21,638 nt of DNA from the NCBI GenBank assembly GCA_934229625.1, contig CAKQDU010000016.1:1-21638 (forward strand), read 5' to 3'. Position numbers and translations under genes: made by a program. Of this stretch, positions 1 to 8,053 are shown in pieces (the stretch's first letter is position 1; each line of letters starts with the position of its first letter). The notes beneath the pieces are model-generated. The model was not told the origin of the DNA. It made no database searches and saw only the letters and a program-made list of their open reading frames with translations. The stretch comes from an uncultured Alphaproteobacteria bacterium (GTDB lineage Bacteria; Pseudomonadota; Alphaproteobacteria; RF32; CAG-239).

Positions 1-448
1 TTGTTCATCCTGTCTACTATATTCTACTCATAAAGAATTTCTTAGGTTCCTTTTCTGATATACTAGACTTTATATTTCTTAATATACCGTCTGCATATCC
101 TCTTTTTTGCTTATCTACGATTTCTTATAACCTCGCTGACCTCGTCAGCTTTTTTTCAACCGAACCTCATCGGCCGGTGATTGACTGTATAGAATAATCC
201 TTTTCCAAAGTCAACACCTTTTTTTCATTTTTTTTCGTTTTTTTCACATTTTTTTATAACCAATTGTTTTTACATAGAATTAAATTAAATATTTTTTACG
301 CACTATTTAAGTAATTTTACAAAGCTCTATTTTACTAAATAATCGCTAGATTTTACAAATCAAGTTAAAAACCTCAATAAATCAAAATGTTAATCCTTTG
401 TTAATCTATTTTCGGCTAGATTCTAAAAGATTCGTTTGGAGATTCGTT
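1..448. other. AT-rich intergenic region with no supported gene
   Basis: I see no convincing reading frame with a ribosome-binding site here. The left part holds a short hairpin terminator (listed separately). From about 210 to 350 the sequence is dominated by T runs and AT-rich DNA. A TTG-initiated extension of the first gene starts at 398, but it has no Shine-Dalgarno sequence and is better treated as leader. I could not pick a promoter for the 449 gene with confidence. The octamer GCTAGATT occurs twice (345-352 and 415-422), which may be chance in such biased sequence. Confidence 0.6.
135..156 (+). terminator. Rho-independent terminator of a transcript entering from the left
   Basis: The arms GCTGAC (135-140) and GTCAGC (144-149) are perfect complements around a 3-nt loop and run straight into seven T residues (150-156). 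The opposite strand has no T tract, so this works only for + strand transcription. No gene end is visible upstream, so the transcript it ends must start outside the window or be non-coding. Confidence 0.7.
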
Positions 449-1330
449 ATGAAATTTGATTTTTTTACATTTGGCGGCAGATTCGTTTGGGAAGATGTTT
501 TAAATTACCAAAACTGGATTATTCAGCGCAATATTCACACCCAAAAATACAGATTATTGGATAATTATAACATTAGACGCGATTCCGGAACGTTTGAAAA
601 CTGTAAAACAACACTTTTAAAATATATAGAGGCGTGTGAGATAAAATCTCCGTATACCGACTCTATAATTTTGCTTCACAATTATGGACGAACAAAATTT
701 TCATGGAATCGGATTTGCGAATCTCTTAAAAAATCAAATTGTAATATAATTGCCTTAAACTATATGTCTTTAAGCCAAACCCTTAAACATAATGCCAACC
801 TGCTTGCCACTCTTTTACGAAACCTGGATAACAGCGGCAAGCTTCATTTTATCACTCACGGCGCCGGCTGTTTGATTCTACGTCAATTTTTAGCTTTAAC
901 GGATAATTATCGCATTTATAACATTGCCGATGTAATTGACATAAACCCCATAAATTCCGGCAGCGACTTGGCTGATTTGCTGTGCCGTTCTGAAATTTTA
1001 AAAAAAATTCTGGGTCCGATGCTGTCTGAAATTACTCCGCAAAAAGCCTTAGACCTCCCAAAATTGCCAAAAGAAATCTTGCACGGAATAATTTTTTATC
1101 CGCCTGTATATACTCAATTACTAAAAAAACTGCTACGCCGCTATGAAGGTTTTCCATTTTTAACACCGCCGAGCGAAAGTTCTTATGCTGAAAAAATTTG
1201 CCGAATAAACCGTAATATTTTTTTCCCTTTAAACGATTCGGATTTAGGAGAAATCTGCATTCAATTCATCACTACCGAAAATTTTCCATTTACCGACCTA
1301 TCAACGGAGAATAGCGCCGACAAAAAATAA
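449..1330 (+). CDS. Alpha/beta-hydrolase (lipase-like) fold protein lacking the nucleophile serine
   Basis: The ATG at 449 is chosen because GGAG lies 7 nt upstream (438-441); an in-frame TTG at 398 has no such site. The 293-aa protein has no signal peptide or membrane segment. Residues 72-80 (SIILLHNYG) match the first core strand and oxyanion loop of lipase-type hydrolases. Residues 98-105 match the next strand. Residues 131-145 match the nucleophile elbow, where the family motif G-H-S-x-G-G reads T136-H-G-A-G-C141. Glycine 138 therefore sits where the catalytic serine should be. Residues 166-177 (NPINSGSDLADL) match the TPH-x-GS-x-LADL stretch of the family. By inference it is a non-catalytic binding or scaffold protein. 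It precedes the secretion-like gene run in the same direction but is separated from it by a promoter, so a functional link is unproven. Confidence 0.68.
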   Translation: MKFDFFTFGGRFVWEDVLNYQNWIIQRNIHTQKYRLLDNYNIRRDSGTFENCKTTLLKYIEACEIKSPYTDSIILLHNYGRTKFSWNRICESLKKSNCNIIALNYMSLSQTLKHNANLLATLLRNLDNSGKLHFITHGAGCLILRQFLALTDNYRIYNIADVIDINPINSGSDLADLLCRSEILKKILGPMLSEITPQKALDLPKLPKEILHGIIFYPPVYTQLLKKLLRRYEGFPFLTPPSESSYAEKICRINRNIFFPLNDSDLGEICIQFITTENFPFTDLSTENSADKK

Positions 1331-1359
1331 TATCGATTGATTACGAATATTTAACGATA

Positions 1360-1394
1360 TTGTCATATAATTATAACTAAAAATATGTTATAAT
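1360..1394 (+). promoter_or_regulatory. Extended -10 promoter of the first VirB6-like gene run
   Basis: TGT-TATAAT (1386-1394) is a perfect extended -10 element, about 30 nt before the ATG at 1431. TTGTCA lies at 1360-1365, 23 nt upstream, which is too far to be a standard -35. The same arrangement (TTGTNA, 23 nt, TATAAT, preceded by TGN) recurs at 6032-6066. A 7-bp inverted repeat, AATATCG/CGATATT (1329-1335 and 1355-1361), lies just upstream and could be a protein-binding site. Confidence 0.6.
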
Positions 1395-1430
1395 GCCCTA
1401 TGTTCGGACATCTAAATATCAAGGACTATA

Positions 1431-3755
1431 ATGCAGATACGATGCCGCCAAAATATAAATATTTTACTTTTTGTGTTAAAATTTTGTTTAACATGTTGTT
1501 TTGTGACGTTTCTTAGCGCTGGTTCTGTTTCAGCTCAAAATACTGAAATAAGAACAGACAACAGCGTTTCCCGTTCCGACGGAACAAAAGATTGTCAACC
1601 TCGTGACGGCGACTATAAAAAAATGGCAGAAAAAGCCAATCAACATCTGATAAACATGAAAAATCAATATGACTTGTATGAAAAAAAATTAAAGTCCATG
1701 CGCAAAGACGATCAAATTTGTTTTCTTCCCAGCAGTTTGGATTTTAAAACCGGAGACAAAACTTCTTTGGGCGGTAAAACATTACAAAGCTTGAAGGCTG
1801 CTGCCGGTTCAGCACTTGATGGAATAAAAATCGGCTGGAAATATATTACCGCGGCAGGTGGAGCCATTGTAAACGGGACGATTAACGGTATAAATAATCT
1901 CACGGGTTCTGAGATTTCCGCAATAAGCGGCGGAAATCTGACTTTTAATGCTAAGGACGAAAAAGGCGCCTCAATTGCCGCATCCAAATATGTTCCTGCC
2001 ATAAAAAACAATTTTGCGGCCGTCAATACGCGTTTGTCTGACACTCAATTAGATATTCAAAGTTATCAAGAAGACATAACAAAATCAAAATCTCAGTATT
2101 CCGCAGATAGGGTAAACTATCAAAACCAGCTTAGTTCCACAAAAGACGCAGCCAAAAGAAAAGAATTAAACGTACAAATAGAAACATTAAATGCAAAAAT
2201 ACAAATTTTATTGGATTGCCAAAAGTCTTTCAATGACTTGCGGATTCCACGTGACAGAATGAAAAAAGAGCGTGAAAATGCCCATTCTTATTTAGCACTA
2301 ATTTCCGGACTAGCTGACAGCGATTGCACCTGCAATGCCAAAACAGGAGAACTCTTAACCTGCACAGTCAAAGATGACACTTTTGAAGAAGACGATGTAA
2401 ATGATGCCGCATGCAAAAAACTCAATGAATATCAAGCCGACCTATCTGTTTGTCCAACCTGCGGAATTTTTGAAACAATTTTGATTGCCGACCAAAAACT
2501 TGCATCCGGCGCTTTTGAAAAATTATCAAATGGTTTGATAAAATTATTAACAACAGCATTTTTGATTTTTTTGGCCTATCAGGTTTTATTGCTTGTAGGT
2601 TCTCCGGCAAAACAGGGAAGCGGAAAATTTCTTAATACCGTCATGTTGCAGGGTTTTAAAGTAGCCGTTGCCATAATCTTATTAGAAACCCCGACCTATA
2701 TATACGAAAACGGATTATCTCCGATTATTGAAAGCGGCTTTGATTTTGGTCTGTCTCTAATTCCGACAGACGCAAAAAATGTTGTGGATTCGTACGCCGA
2801 AAATTATAGTTCTTTTGACCAAAAAAACAAATTATTGACCGCAGATTTTCTAAAAAAGATGATGGGAGCCGTAGAAGGATTTAATGAAAAATCTTCAATT
2901 ATTCCGGCAATCGGACGCTCGTTATATTGCAATTCATGGCAAAATAAAATATGGGGAATAATTCCGCATTGGGAAATGATGTTTGAAGGCATAATTGTAT
3001 TTGCCTTCGGGCTGATGATTATGCTTGCCGTTGGTTTCTATCTTTTGGATATAGCGATACATCTAGGCGTTATATGCTGTGTATTACCGTTTTTGATTGC
3101 ATGTTGGCCATTCAAGCTGACAGCAGGTTATAGTAGTGTTGGCTGGAAAATGCTTCTGAATGTATTTTTCCGCTTTGTAATGATGGGAGTTCTTTTAGCA
3201 ACTGTTGTAGAACTGCTAAAAGAAGCGCTGACGGCCGGTATAAACGAAAATGATTTAATGGAATGGCTAAATTCAAATGACACGGATTCTCTTTCTAAAG
3301 CCATGAATATCAGCGGATTGCAGATGCTGATACTGGTTATTTGCTGCATGATATCCATGAAACTGGTACGCAACCTTTCAAATGTTACCGAACGCTATGG
3401 TTCAGGCGGCGTGCCTACCGGCGATATGGGGTCAAACCTCGGCGGTGTAGCTGCCGGAGTGGCAACCAATATTGCCAAAGCCGGAATGGGCAAGGCCGGA
3501 GAAGTGGCAGGAAAAGCCGCCGGAGATATTGCCGAAGCCTCCGGCGTCAAAGGTGCGGCTCAGGCTGCCGGAAACAAAGTCAAAGACGGATTGAAGTCCT
3601 TTGGCGGAGCAATGGGCATCGGAAGCAAAGCCAAAATGGCCGGCGGACGCGGCGGCAACAAATCAGGAGAAGAAAAATCATCTCAAACCGGAGGTTCTGG
3701 CAATAACGGCGATAGTTCTGAGAATAAGGGCGGCAGTTTTGGACCAACTTCATAA
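1431..3755 (+). CDS. VirB6/TrbL-like inner-membrane channel protein, copy 1 (coiled-coil periplasmic domain)
   Basis: This 774-aa protein starts at an ATG with AAGGA 5 nt upstream. Residues 1-35 form a signal peptide ending VSA. Residues 60-290 are soluble and probably periplasmic, with a heptad-like Lys/Glu/Gln-rich stretch at about 195-285. Paired cysteines follow (C299, C301, C311, C328), then C341-P-T-C344 just before the membrane core. Hydrophobic segments lie near 370-390, 402-420, 520-560, 573-597 and 627-645. Five crossings fit the charge pattern, with the C-terminus cytoplasmic. The motif VLPFLIACWPF-K-x-T (551-564), followed by a W (572), matches the P-x-F-I...F-x-x-T...W signature of VirB6. 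IGRSLYC (494-500) contains a loop cysteine shared by all five cores here. The tail from about 658 is Gly/Ala/Lys-rich and disordered-looking. Family assignment is by motif and topology. Confidence 0.75.
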   Translation: MQIRCRQNINILLFVLKFCLTCCFVTFLSAGSVSAQNTEIRTDNSVSRSDGTKDCQPRDGDYKKMAEKANQHLINMKNQYDLYEKKLKSMRKDDQICFLPSSLDFKTGDKTSLGGKTLQSLKAAAGSALDGIKIGWKYITAAGGAIVNGTINGINNLTGSEISAISGGNLTFNAKDEKGASIAASKYVPAIKNNFAAVNTRLSDTQLDIQSYQEDITKSKSQYSADRVNYQNQLSSTKDAAKRKELNVQIETLNAKIQILLDCQKSFNDLRIPRDRMKKERENAHSYLALISGLADSDCTCNAKTGELLTCTVKDDTFEEDDVNDAACKKLNEYQADLSVCPTCGIFETILIADQKLASGAFEKLSNGLIKLLTTAFLIFLAYQVLLLVGSPAKQGSGKFLNTVMLQGFKVAVAIILLETPTYIYENGLSPIIESGFDFGLSLIPTDAKNVVDSYAENYSSFDQKNKLLTADFLKKMMGAVEGFNEKSSIIPAIGRSLYCNSWQNKIWGIIPHWEMMFEGIIVFAFGLMIMLAVGFYLLDIAIHLGVICCVLPFLIACWPFKLTAGYSSVGWKMLLNVFFRFVMMGVLLATVVELLKEALTAGINENDLMEWLNSNDTDSLSKAMNISGLQMLILVICCMISMKLVRNLSNVTERYGSGGVPTGDMGSNLGGVAAGVATNIAKAGMGKAGEVAGKAAGDIAEASGVKGAAQAAGNKVKDGLKSFGGAMGIGSKAKMAGGRGGNKSGEEKSSQTGGSGNNGDSSENKGGSFGPTS

Positions 3756-3775
3756 ATTAAGGAAAAGGAAAGATT

Positions 3776-4063
3776 ATGAAATCTATTGTTATTACATTGC
3801 TGATGTTTATCGTTGTATTCTCTTTAGTGAGTTTCAACGTATTGGACATTTTGGATAACAAGATTTTTTCCTATTCAGTTCGTATTATTTTTTTAATGGT
3901 TATGTTTTGCGCATTTATATTTGTTGGGATTCCGCAAAATAAATACACATCTCGTTTCTCAAAACTTTTAAAGCGTTTTTCCAAAGCGACACCGCCAAAC
4001 AAAAAGCGCAAAATGCCAGCAAACAACAAATCAACAGCCAAAAAAAGAGGAAAAAATGTCTAA
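3776..4063 (+). CDS. Small two-helix membrane protein with a strongly basic tail
   Basis: The 95-aa product starts at an ATG preceded by a purine run AAGGAAAAGGAAAG. Its last 8 nt overlap the start of the next gene (ATG at 4056), so the two are likely translationally coupled. Two hydrophobic segments (about 4-24 and 34-53) are joined by a short loop. The last 35 residues are dominated by Lys and Arg (for example KKRKMPANNKSTAKKRGK). The size and two helices recall VirB2/TrbC pilins, but the first helix does not look like a cleavable signal and the long basic tail is not pilin-like. I do not recognise the family. Its place between two VirB6-like genes suggests an accessory inner-membrane subunit, with the tail able to contact DNA, RNA or acidic partners in the cytoplasm. 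Confidence 0.75.
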   Translation: MKSIVITLLMFIVVFSLVSFNVLDILDNKIFSYSVRIIFLMVMFCAFIFVGIPQNKYTSRFSKLLKRFSKATPPNKKRKMPANNKSTAKKRGKNV

Positions 4064-6026
4064 ACTAAGAATCTTTGCAATAATTTTCTTCTGTCTGTTT
4101 GCCGCTGTTTCAAACAGTTATGCTGTCAATACCCATGACTGCAAGCCGCAGGAATTGGAAAAAATCAAAAAAAATGTCAATAAAAAAGCCTTCTCTGTGC
4201 TAAAGAATTTCAAAAGCATTATAAGCAGCTATAATAAGGCTACCGAGCAATACGCCAACACTTGCAATACAAAACTGAAAGACAAGCAAACAACTTCAGT
4301 CAGATTATCTGATGCCGCGCAGCAATCTTTGATTAAATTGTTGGACAACAACACCTCTGCCGGTGTTTCATCTGATGATATTATCCGCGGTGACAATTAT
4401 AAATACACCGGAATACTCTGGAACCAAGAACAGCCATCCAGCGCCAAATGTAAAAAACTGCAAAGAAGAGCCGCGTCCTTATTGAACAATTTTAATGCCA
4501 CACGCAATCAGGCTGAAAATATACTCGGTTTTATACGAAGTGATGAAAGCGTGCCGATTTCCTGTATGTGCGATGCAACGGGACGAAACGCCGAATGCGT
4601 AAATTATGCAAAAGATGATGGAAACAAAGAAAATCTTAAAGCTAAAGACCAAGTCAAAGGATGTGAGCCATTTTCAACATATTTAAGCGAATTGACCGGC
4701 TGTCCACTCTGTCCGATATTCAGTACTGTTCTGACAGCCGATGCAACTCTTGCCTCTGTTGGCTGGGATGCGCTGGCAAATAATTTGCAAAAAGTTGTAT
4801 TAACCTTTTTCTTAGCTTATTTAGCTTTATTGACGCTTAAAAACATAAGTTCGCCATCAGGAGCCGGAACCGGAAACTATTTACGAGGAGTAATCGGCTT
4901 AGGCTTAAAAGTAGCCATAACTTACTATCTGCTTTCCAATGCGTCTTATATATACGGCTATTTCATTTCACCTGTTGTCATGAGTGGATTGGACATGGGA
5001 CTGACTTTATTATCCATAGACAGTCCGGGAGTGCAAAACTGCATACAAGACAAAGCGTCAATGTTTTCCAGCGTGTCCGGAGGAGAATTGGATGCCAAAC
5101 TTTTGGGAACGATTTATAAAACAGTAGATTGCTTCAGTCAATCAGCCGCCACAATGCCGGCAATCGGGCGCGCGCTGATGTGTTACGGCTGGGAAAGCGG
5201 CAACATCATACCGGATTTCAGCATGTGGTTCACAGGTCTTATTATATATATTTTCGGTCTGGGAATTTGGATGGTTATCGGTTTTTATCTGATAGATTGT
5301 ACTGTACAGTTAGGAATTTTATGTGGAATTGTACCTATTTTAATAGCCTGCTGGCCGTTTAAGGTAACCTCAAAATATGCCGCTAAGGGTGTAACTTTGT
5401 TGATGAATACGTTTTTTAACTTTGCGTTTGCCGGAATAATGTTGGTTATAGGCATGCAAATTATCGGATATTCTGCCGGCGGAAAATCCGGAGACTCGTC
5501 AACTTTCCGTAAAGCTTTGAACGAAAACAATTTAACAAAGCTCAAAGAAATGGCTAGCCTGGACGGAGTAGAAACACTTATTTTGATAGCCTGCTGCATT
5601 TTTGCTTTCAAGCTTATCGGCATCATCAATGGTACAGCAAACAAATTTGCTTCAAGCAGCGGCAGCGATATCGGAGCCAAAATCGGCGGCGCTGCGGCTT
5701 CGGCGGCCACATCTATTGCCAAAGGCGGAGCGCATATTGCCGGTACTGTGGCCTCAGCGACAAGCGATTATATTGCCAATGATACTGCTGTTGGCAGAGC
5801 CGTAAGCAAAGGCATTAACAATATCGGCGGAGCTGTTAAGGGGACTGTTTTGGACGTGGCTGCAAAAGGCGGAGCTATGGTCGGATTGAAGAAATTTCAA
5901 CCAAATTCTCAGAGAAACACGCAAATTCCCAATAACCCTCCATATAATCCGGCTGTAGACACAGATAAAGACAAGAACACAAACACGGATAAAGACAAAA
6001 ACACGGATAAAGATAACAAATCTTAA
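4056..6026 (+). CDS. VirB6/TrbL-like inner-membrane channel protein, copy 2
   Basis: The 656-aa product starts 8 nt inside the previous gene, with GAGG just upstream. Residues 1-23 are a signal peptide ending SYA. A helical periplasmic domain with scattered cysteines covers 28-210 and includes C170-M-C172. C216-P-L-C219 precedes the membrane core. Hydrophobic segments lie near 246-262, 280-296, 392-432, 446-470 and 506-524. PAIGRALMC (368-376) and VPILIACWPF-K-V-T (426-438) align closely with copy 1, which makes this its nearest relative in the window. The tail is Ala/Gly-rich from about 540 and ends in a short TDKDKN repeat. The shared order of domains and adjacent position indicate an old tandem duplication; the periplasmic parts have diverged almost completely. 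It probably forms part of a multi-subunit channel with the neighbouring copies. Confidence 0.75.
   Translation: MSKLRIFAIIFFCLFAAVSNSYAVNTHDCKPQELEKIKKNVNKKAFSVLKNFKSIISSYNKATEQYANTCNTKLKDKQTTSVRLSDAAQQSLIKLLDNNTSAGVSSDDIIRGDNYKYTGILWNQEQPSSAKCKKLQRRAASLLNNFNATRNQAENILGFIRSDESVPISCMCDATGRNAECVNYAKDDGNKENLKAKDQVKGCEPFSTYLSELTGCPLCPIFSTVLTADATLASVGWDALANNLQKVVLTFFLAYLALLTLKNISSPSGAGTGNYLRGVIGLGLKVAITYYLLSNASYIYGYFISPVVMSGLDMGLTLLSIDSPGVQNCIQDKASMFSSVSGGELDAKLLGTIYKTVDCFSQSAATMPAIGRALMCYGWESGNIIPDFSMWFTGLIIYIFGLGIWMVIGFYLIDCTVQLGILCGIVPILIACWPFKVTSKYAAKGVTLLMNTFFNFAFAGIMLVIGMQIIGYSAGGKSGDSSTFRKALNENNLTKLKEMASLDGVETLILIACCIFAFKLIGIINGTANKFASSSGSDIGAKIGGAAASAATSIAKGGAHIAGTVASATSDYIANDTAVGRAVSKGINNIGGAVKGTVLDVAAKGGAMVGLKKFQPNSQRNTQIPNNPPYNPAVDTDKDKNTNTDKDKNTDKDNKS
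5961..6023 (+). repeat. Short in-frame TDKDKN repeat at the end of the copy 2 gene
   Basis: An imperfect 18-nt unit of the type ACGGATAAAGACAAAAAC is repeated about three times and encodes TDKDKN-like residues 636-655. It makes a charged, disordered C-terminal end and is a candidate site for length variation between strains. Confidence 0.7.
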
Positions 6027-6031
6027 TTATA

Positions 6032-6066
6032 TTGTAATATATTTTAATTAAAAATTATGATATAAT
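6032..6066 (+). promoter_or_regulatory. Extended -10 promoter before VirB6-like copy 3
   Basis: TGA-TATAAT (6058-6066) is an exact extended -10 element in the 77-nt gap, 37 nt before the ATG at 6104. TTGTAA (6032-6037) lies 23 nt before the hexamer, the same spacing as at 1360-1394. The sequence between is similar too (both contain a TAAxTAAAAA stretch). This is the only large gap inside the gene run, so it is a good candidate for an internal promoter. Confidence 0.6.
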
Positions 6067-6103
6067 TATCTGAACAATAAATGGTACGGAAAAGGACAAA
6101 TTT

Positions 6104-7465
6104 ATGAATACATTTAAGCTGAATAGACTCTTAAAGGTTTTGTTTACAGTCCTTTCTGTGCTGTTTTTATTAAGCGCGTGTTCTTCCCAAGAAGGCGGCG
6201 TATCCACCGGTCCGGATGATGTGCGCAATGCCCAAGATTTACATAACACCTGCTGGCAAGGACAGTTTTTGAAACTTTTTTACAAAAATCTCGGCACTCA
6301 GACACTAAACGTATACAACAAACTGACTTCTGAAAATTTGCTGAACATTGTTCTTTTGGGATTCACGATTTGGATGGCCTATCAAATTCTGCGTCATGTC
6401 AGTTCTCCAACGCCCGAATCTTTGGGAGAATTTTGGACCAAAATTGTCCGCAAAGCTTTTTTATGCGCTTTCTGCGGTATTTTAGCCTCATCCACAGAAC
6501 AAATTTATTATTTGGTCAACAACTTTATTTTCCCGATTTATATCACAATCCTAGAGTTTACTTCCGAAATTATGGAACGTTTGGCTAAAGACCCTGACGC
6601 GCAGGTTAAAGCCATAAAAATAGAGTCAACTTTCAGCGATGATACCGAGGGCTATATCTGCGAAGTTTATAAAGACAGCAACTGGGGAGCATCCGGATGT
6701 AAATTCACACCAAAAAGCATGGATAATTTCTCGGCAAAAACTTTTCCTCAAGAACCGCTTAAAATGCTGAGCTGCATGGCGTGTGCCGTCAGTTCACGTT
6801 TAGGAATCGGCTATGACATAGGTCTGCGCCTTATGAAAATTGTTTCACTTACCAGTTTTATCTGCGGTGCATTTTTGATTGTCTGCTTCACAATCGCCAA
6901 GCTCTGTTTTGTCTTATATCTGGTAGACAGCGTTTTTCGCTTAAACATGATACTCATTATTCTGCCGTTTTTGATAATGGCCTATCCGTTTGAGCAAATA
7001 CGCAAATGGAGCATTACCGGATTTAAGATAATCTTAAATTCATCGGCAATTATGATGTGTTTGGGACTAATCGTTTCCGTAACCATTTTAGCAATGCAAA
7101 AAATACTGGTACAAGATGATATAGGCTTTGGAGACCAAATGCTATACGAAAACTTTGGCACTACAGCGCTTTCTTTGATATTTATGGGATTTATGATTGT
7201 AAAAGCGACCGGACTCGCTGTCAACCTGTCCGACAAAGCTACCGGCGGAGGCGGCGGCACCGGCTTTCAAAAGAAAGTTCAGCAGCTTGTTGCATATGTT
7301 GCCAAAGGAGCGTTTCATCTGGTTACAGCCGGCGGCGGCAAAGTAGCCACAGCTATTATCGACCATGTGGAAAGGCTGCGTGAAATTCGCGAAAAATATA
7401 ATAAAGCTAAAGCAAAAGCAGAAAAAGCCCGTCAATCTATGAACAATTTTGCCGGCAGAGAATAA
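6104..7465 (+). CDS. VirB6/TrbL-like membrane protein, copy 3, with a lipoprotein signal
   Basis: The 453-aa product has AAGGA 7 nt before the ATG. Residues 1-26 end in the lipobox FLLSAC, with Cys26 the predicted lipidated residue followed by SSQ. This is unusual for a polytopic channel protein. The soluble domain before the core is only about 40 residues long, and the CxxC of the other copies is reduced to a single C50. Hydrophobic segments lie near 80-97, 117-130, 244-298, 308-332 and 350-366. MLSCMAC (221-227) and LPFLIMAYPF (287-296) correspond to the loop cysteine and VirB6 signature of the other copies. A Gly-rich patch (GGGGGTG) and a basic, coiled C-terminus (about 410-450) follow. 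The stop is followed by the next gene within 11 nt. It is the shortest and most divergent complete core. Confidence 0.7.
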   Translation: MNTFKLNRLLKVLFTVLSVLFLLSACSSQEGGVSTGPDDVRNAQDLHNTCWQGQFLKLFYKNLGTQTLNVYNKLTSENLLNIVLLGFTIWMAYQILRHVSSPTPESLGEFWTKIVRKAFLCAFCGILASSTEQIYYLVNNFIFPIYITILEFTSEIMERLAKDPDAQVKAIKIESTFSDDTEGYICEVYKDSNWGASGCKFTPKSMDNFSAKTFPQEPLKMLSCMACAVSSRLGIGYDIGLRLMKIVSLTSFICGAFLIVCFTIAKLCFVLYLVDSVFRLNMILIILPFLIMAYPFEQIRKWSITGFKIILNSSAIMMCLGLIVSVTILAMQKILVQDDIGFGDQMLYENFGTTALSLIFMGFMIVKATGLAVNLSDKATGGGGGTGFQKKVQQLVAYVAKGAFHLVTAGGGKVATAIIDHVERLREIREKYNKAKAKAEKARQSMNNFAGRE

Positions 7466-7470
7466 GGAGG
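7464..7470 (+). promoter_or_regulatory. Consensus Shine-Dalgarno AAGGAGG overlapping a stop codon
   Basis: A perfect AAGGAGG overlaps the TAA (7463-7465) of the upstream gene and lies 6 nt before the ATG at 7477. It is the strongest ribosome-binding site in the run. It supports 7477 as a true gene start and high expression of the half-core it precedes. Confidence 0.7.
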
Positions 7471-7476
7471 AGAACG

Positions 7477-8040
7477 ATGATAAGAACTTTATATAAATTC
7501 AAACATCTTTTCATTCTGCTTATACTGATTTCCACATTTTGTTTTTCGGTTCCGTTTTTTGCGTATGCAGCTGACAATTCTAAAGCTGAAGAAGATGCCA
7601 AAAAAAATACCTGTGATGAAGCCTATATGCGAAAAGTATACATTGGCAGCAGTAATGAAGAAATAAAAAACAAATGCTGGTATTGCCGTGTTGTTATTGT
7701 TATGACAAACGCATATTTACAAGCCGCAGAAACATCGCTTCCAACCACAATTGAATTGGGGCATGTCATCTTAAAATGGGGTTTTCTGATTTGGCTGGCG
7801 ATTTTTTTACTTAAACAACTTAGTTCCATGAGCGGCGTAACCCCTGGAAAAATGCTGCAAGAAATATTTATGATGGGGTTTAAGTGCGCGTTTTGCTACT
7901 ATGCTTTAGATATGGGAACAGACTTTGTAACCACCTATATTCTAAACCCGATTGTCATTACCGGAACAGACATCGGCAATGCTCTTTTGACAGACATGTT
8001 AGACAAGATGTCGGCAACAACACCTGCAACAGATATTTAA
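7477..8040 (+). CDS. N-terminal half of a split VirB6/TrbL-like core
   Basis: The 187-aa product has a signal peptide (1-31, ending AYA), a short Cys-containing periplasmic stretch and C67-W-Y-C70. Two hydrophobic segments follow at about 94-113 and 130-146. WGFLIWLAIFLLKQLSS (101-117) aligns almost residue for residue with FLIWLAIYILKQISS of the 10403 protein. LNPIVITGTDIGNALL (156-171) matches the end of the first half-core in the other copies. The protein then stops where the others continue through a loop into the third membrane segment. The missing half is in the next gene, 13 nt downstream. Because that gene has its own signal peptide and ribosome-binding site, this looks like a genuine gene split and not a frameshift. 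The two halves presumably reassemble in the membrane. Confidence 0.75.
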   Translation: MIRTLYKFKHLFILLILISTFCFSVPFFAYAADNSKAEEDAKKNTCDEAYMRKVYIGSSNEEIKNKCWYCRVVIVMTNAYLQAAETSLPTTIELGHVILKWGFLIWLAIFLLKQLSSMSGVTPGKMLQEIFMMGFKCAFCYYALDMGTDFVTTYILNPIVITGTDIGNALLTDMLDKMSATTPATDI

Positions 8041-8053
8041 TAAGGCGGTCGAC

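Noticed and set aside
1..8. Possible minus-strand gene start (ATG read at 8-6) leaving the window on the left
   Set aside because: Only one or two codons are visible, and the AGG in front is too close to the ATG to be a ribosome-binding site.
3341..3858. Two overlapping + strand frames (121 and 85 aa) in the tail of copy 1
   Set aside because: They lie in the Gly/Ala/Lys-rich coding stretch, have Arg-rich nonsense translations and lack ribosome-binding sites.
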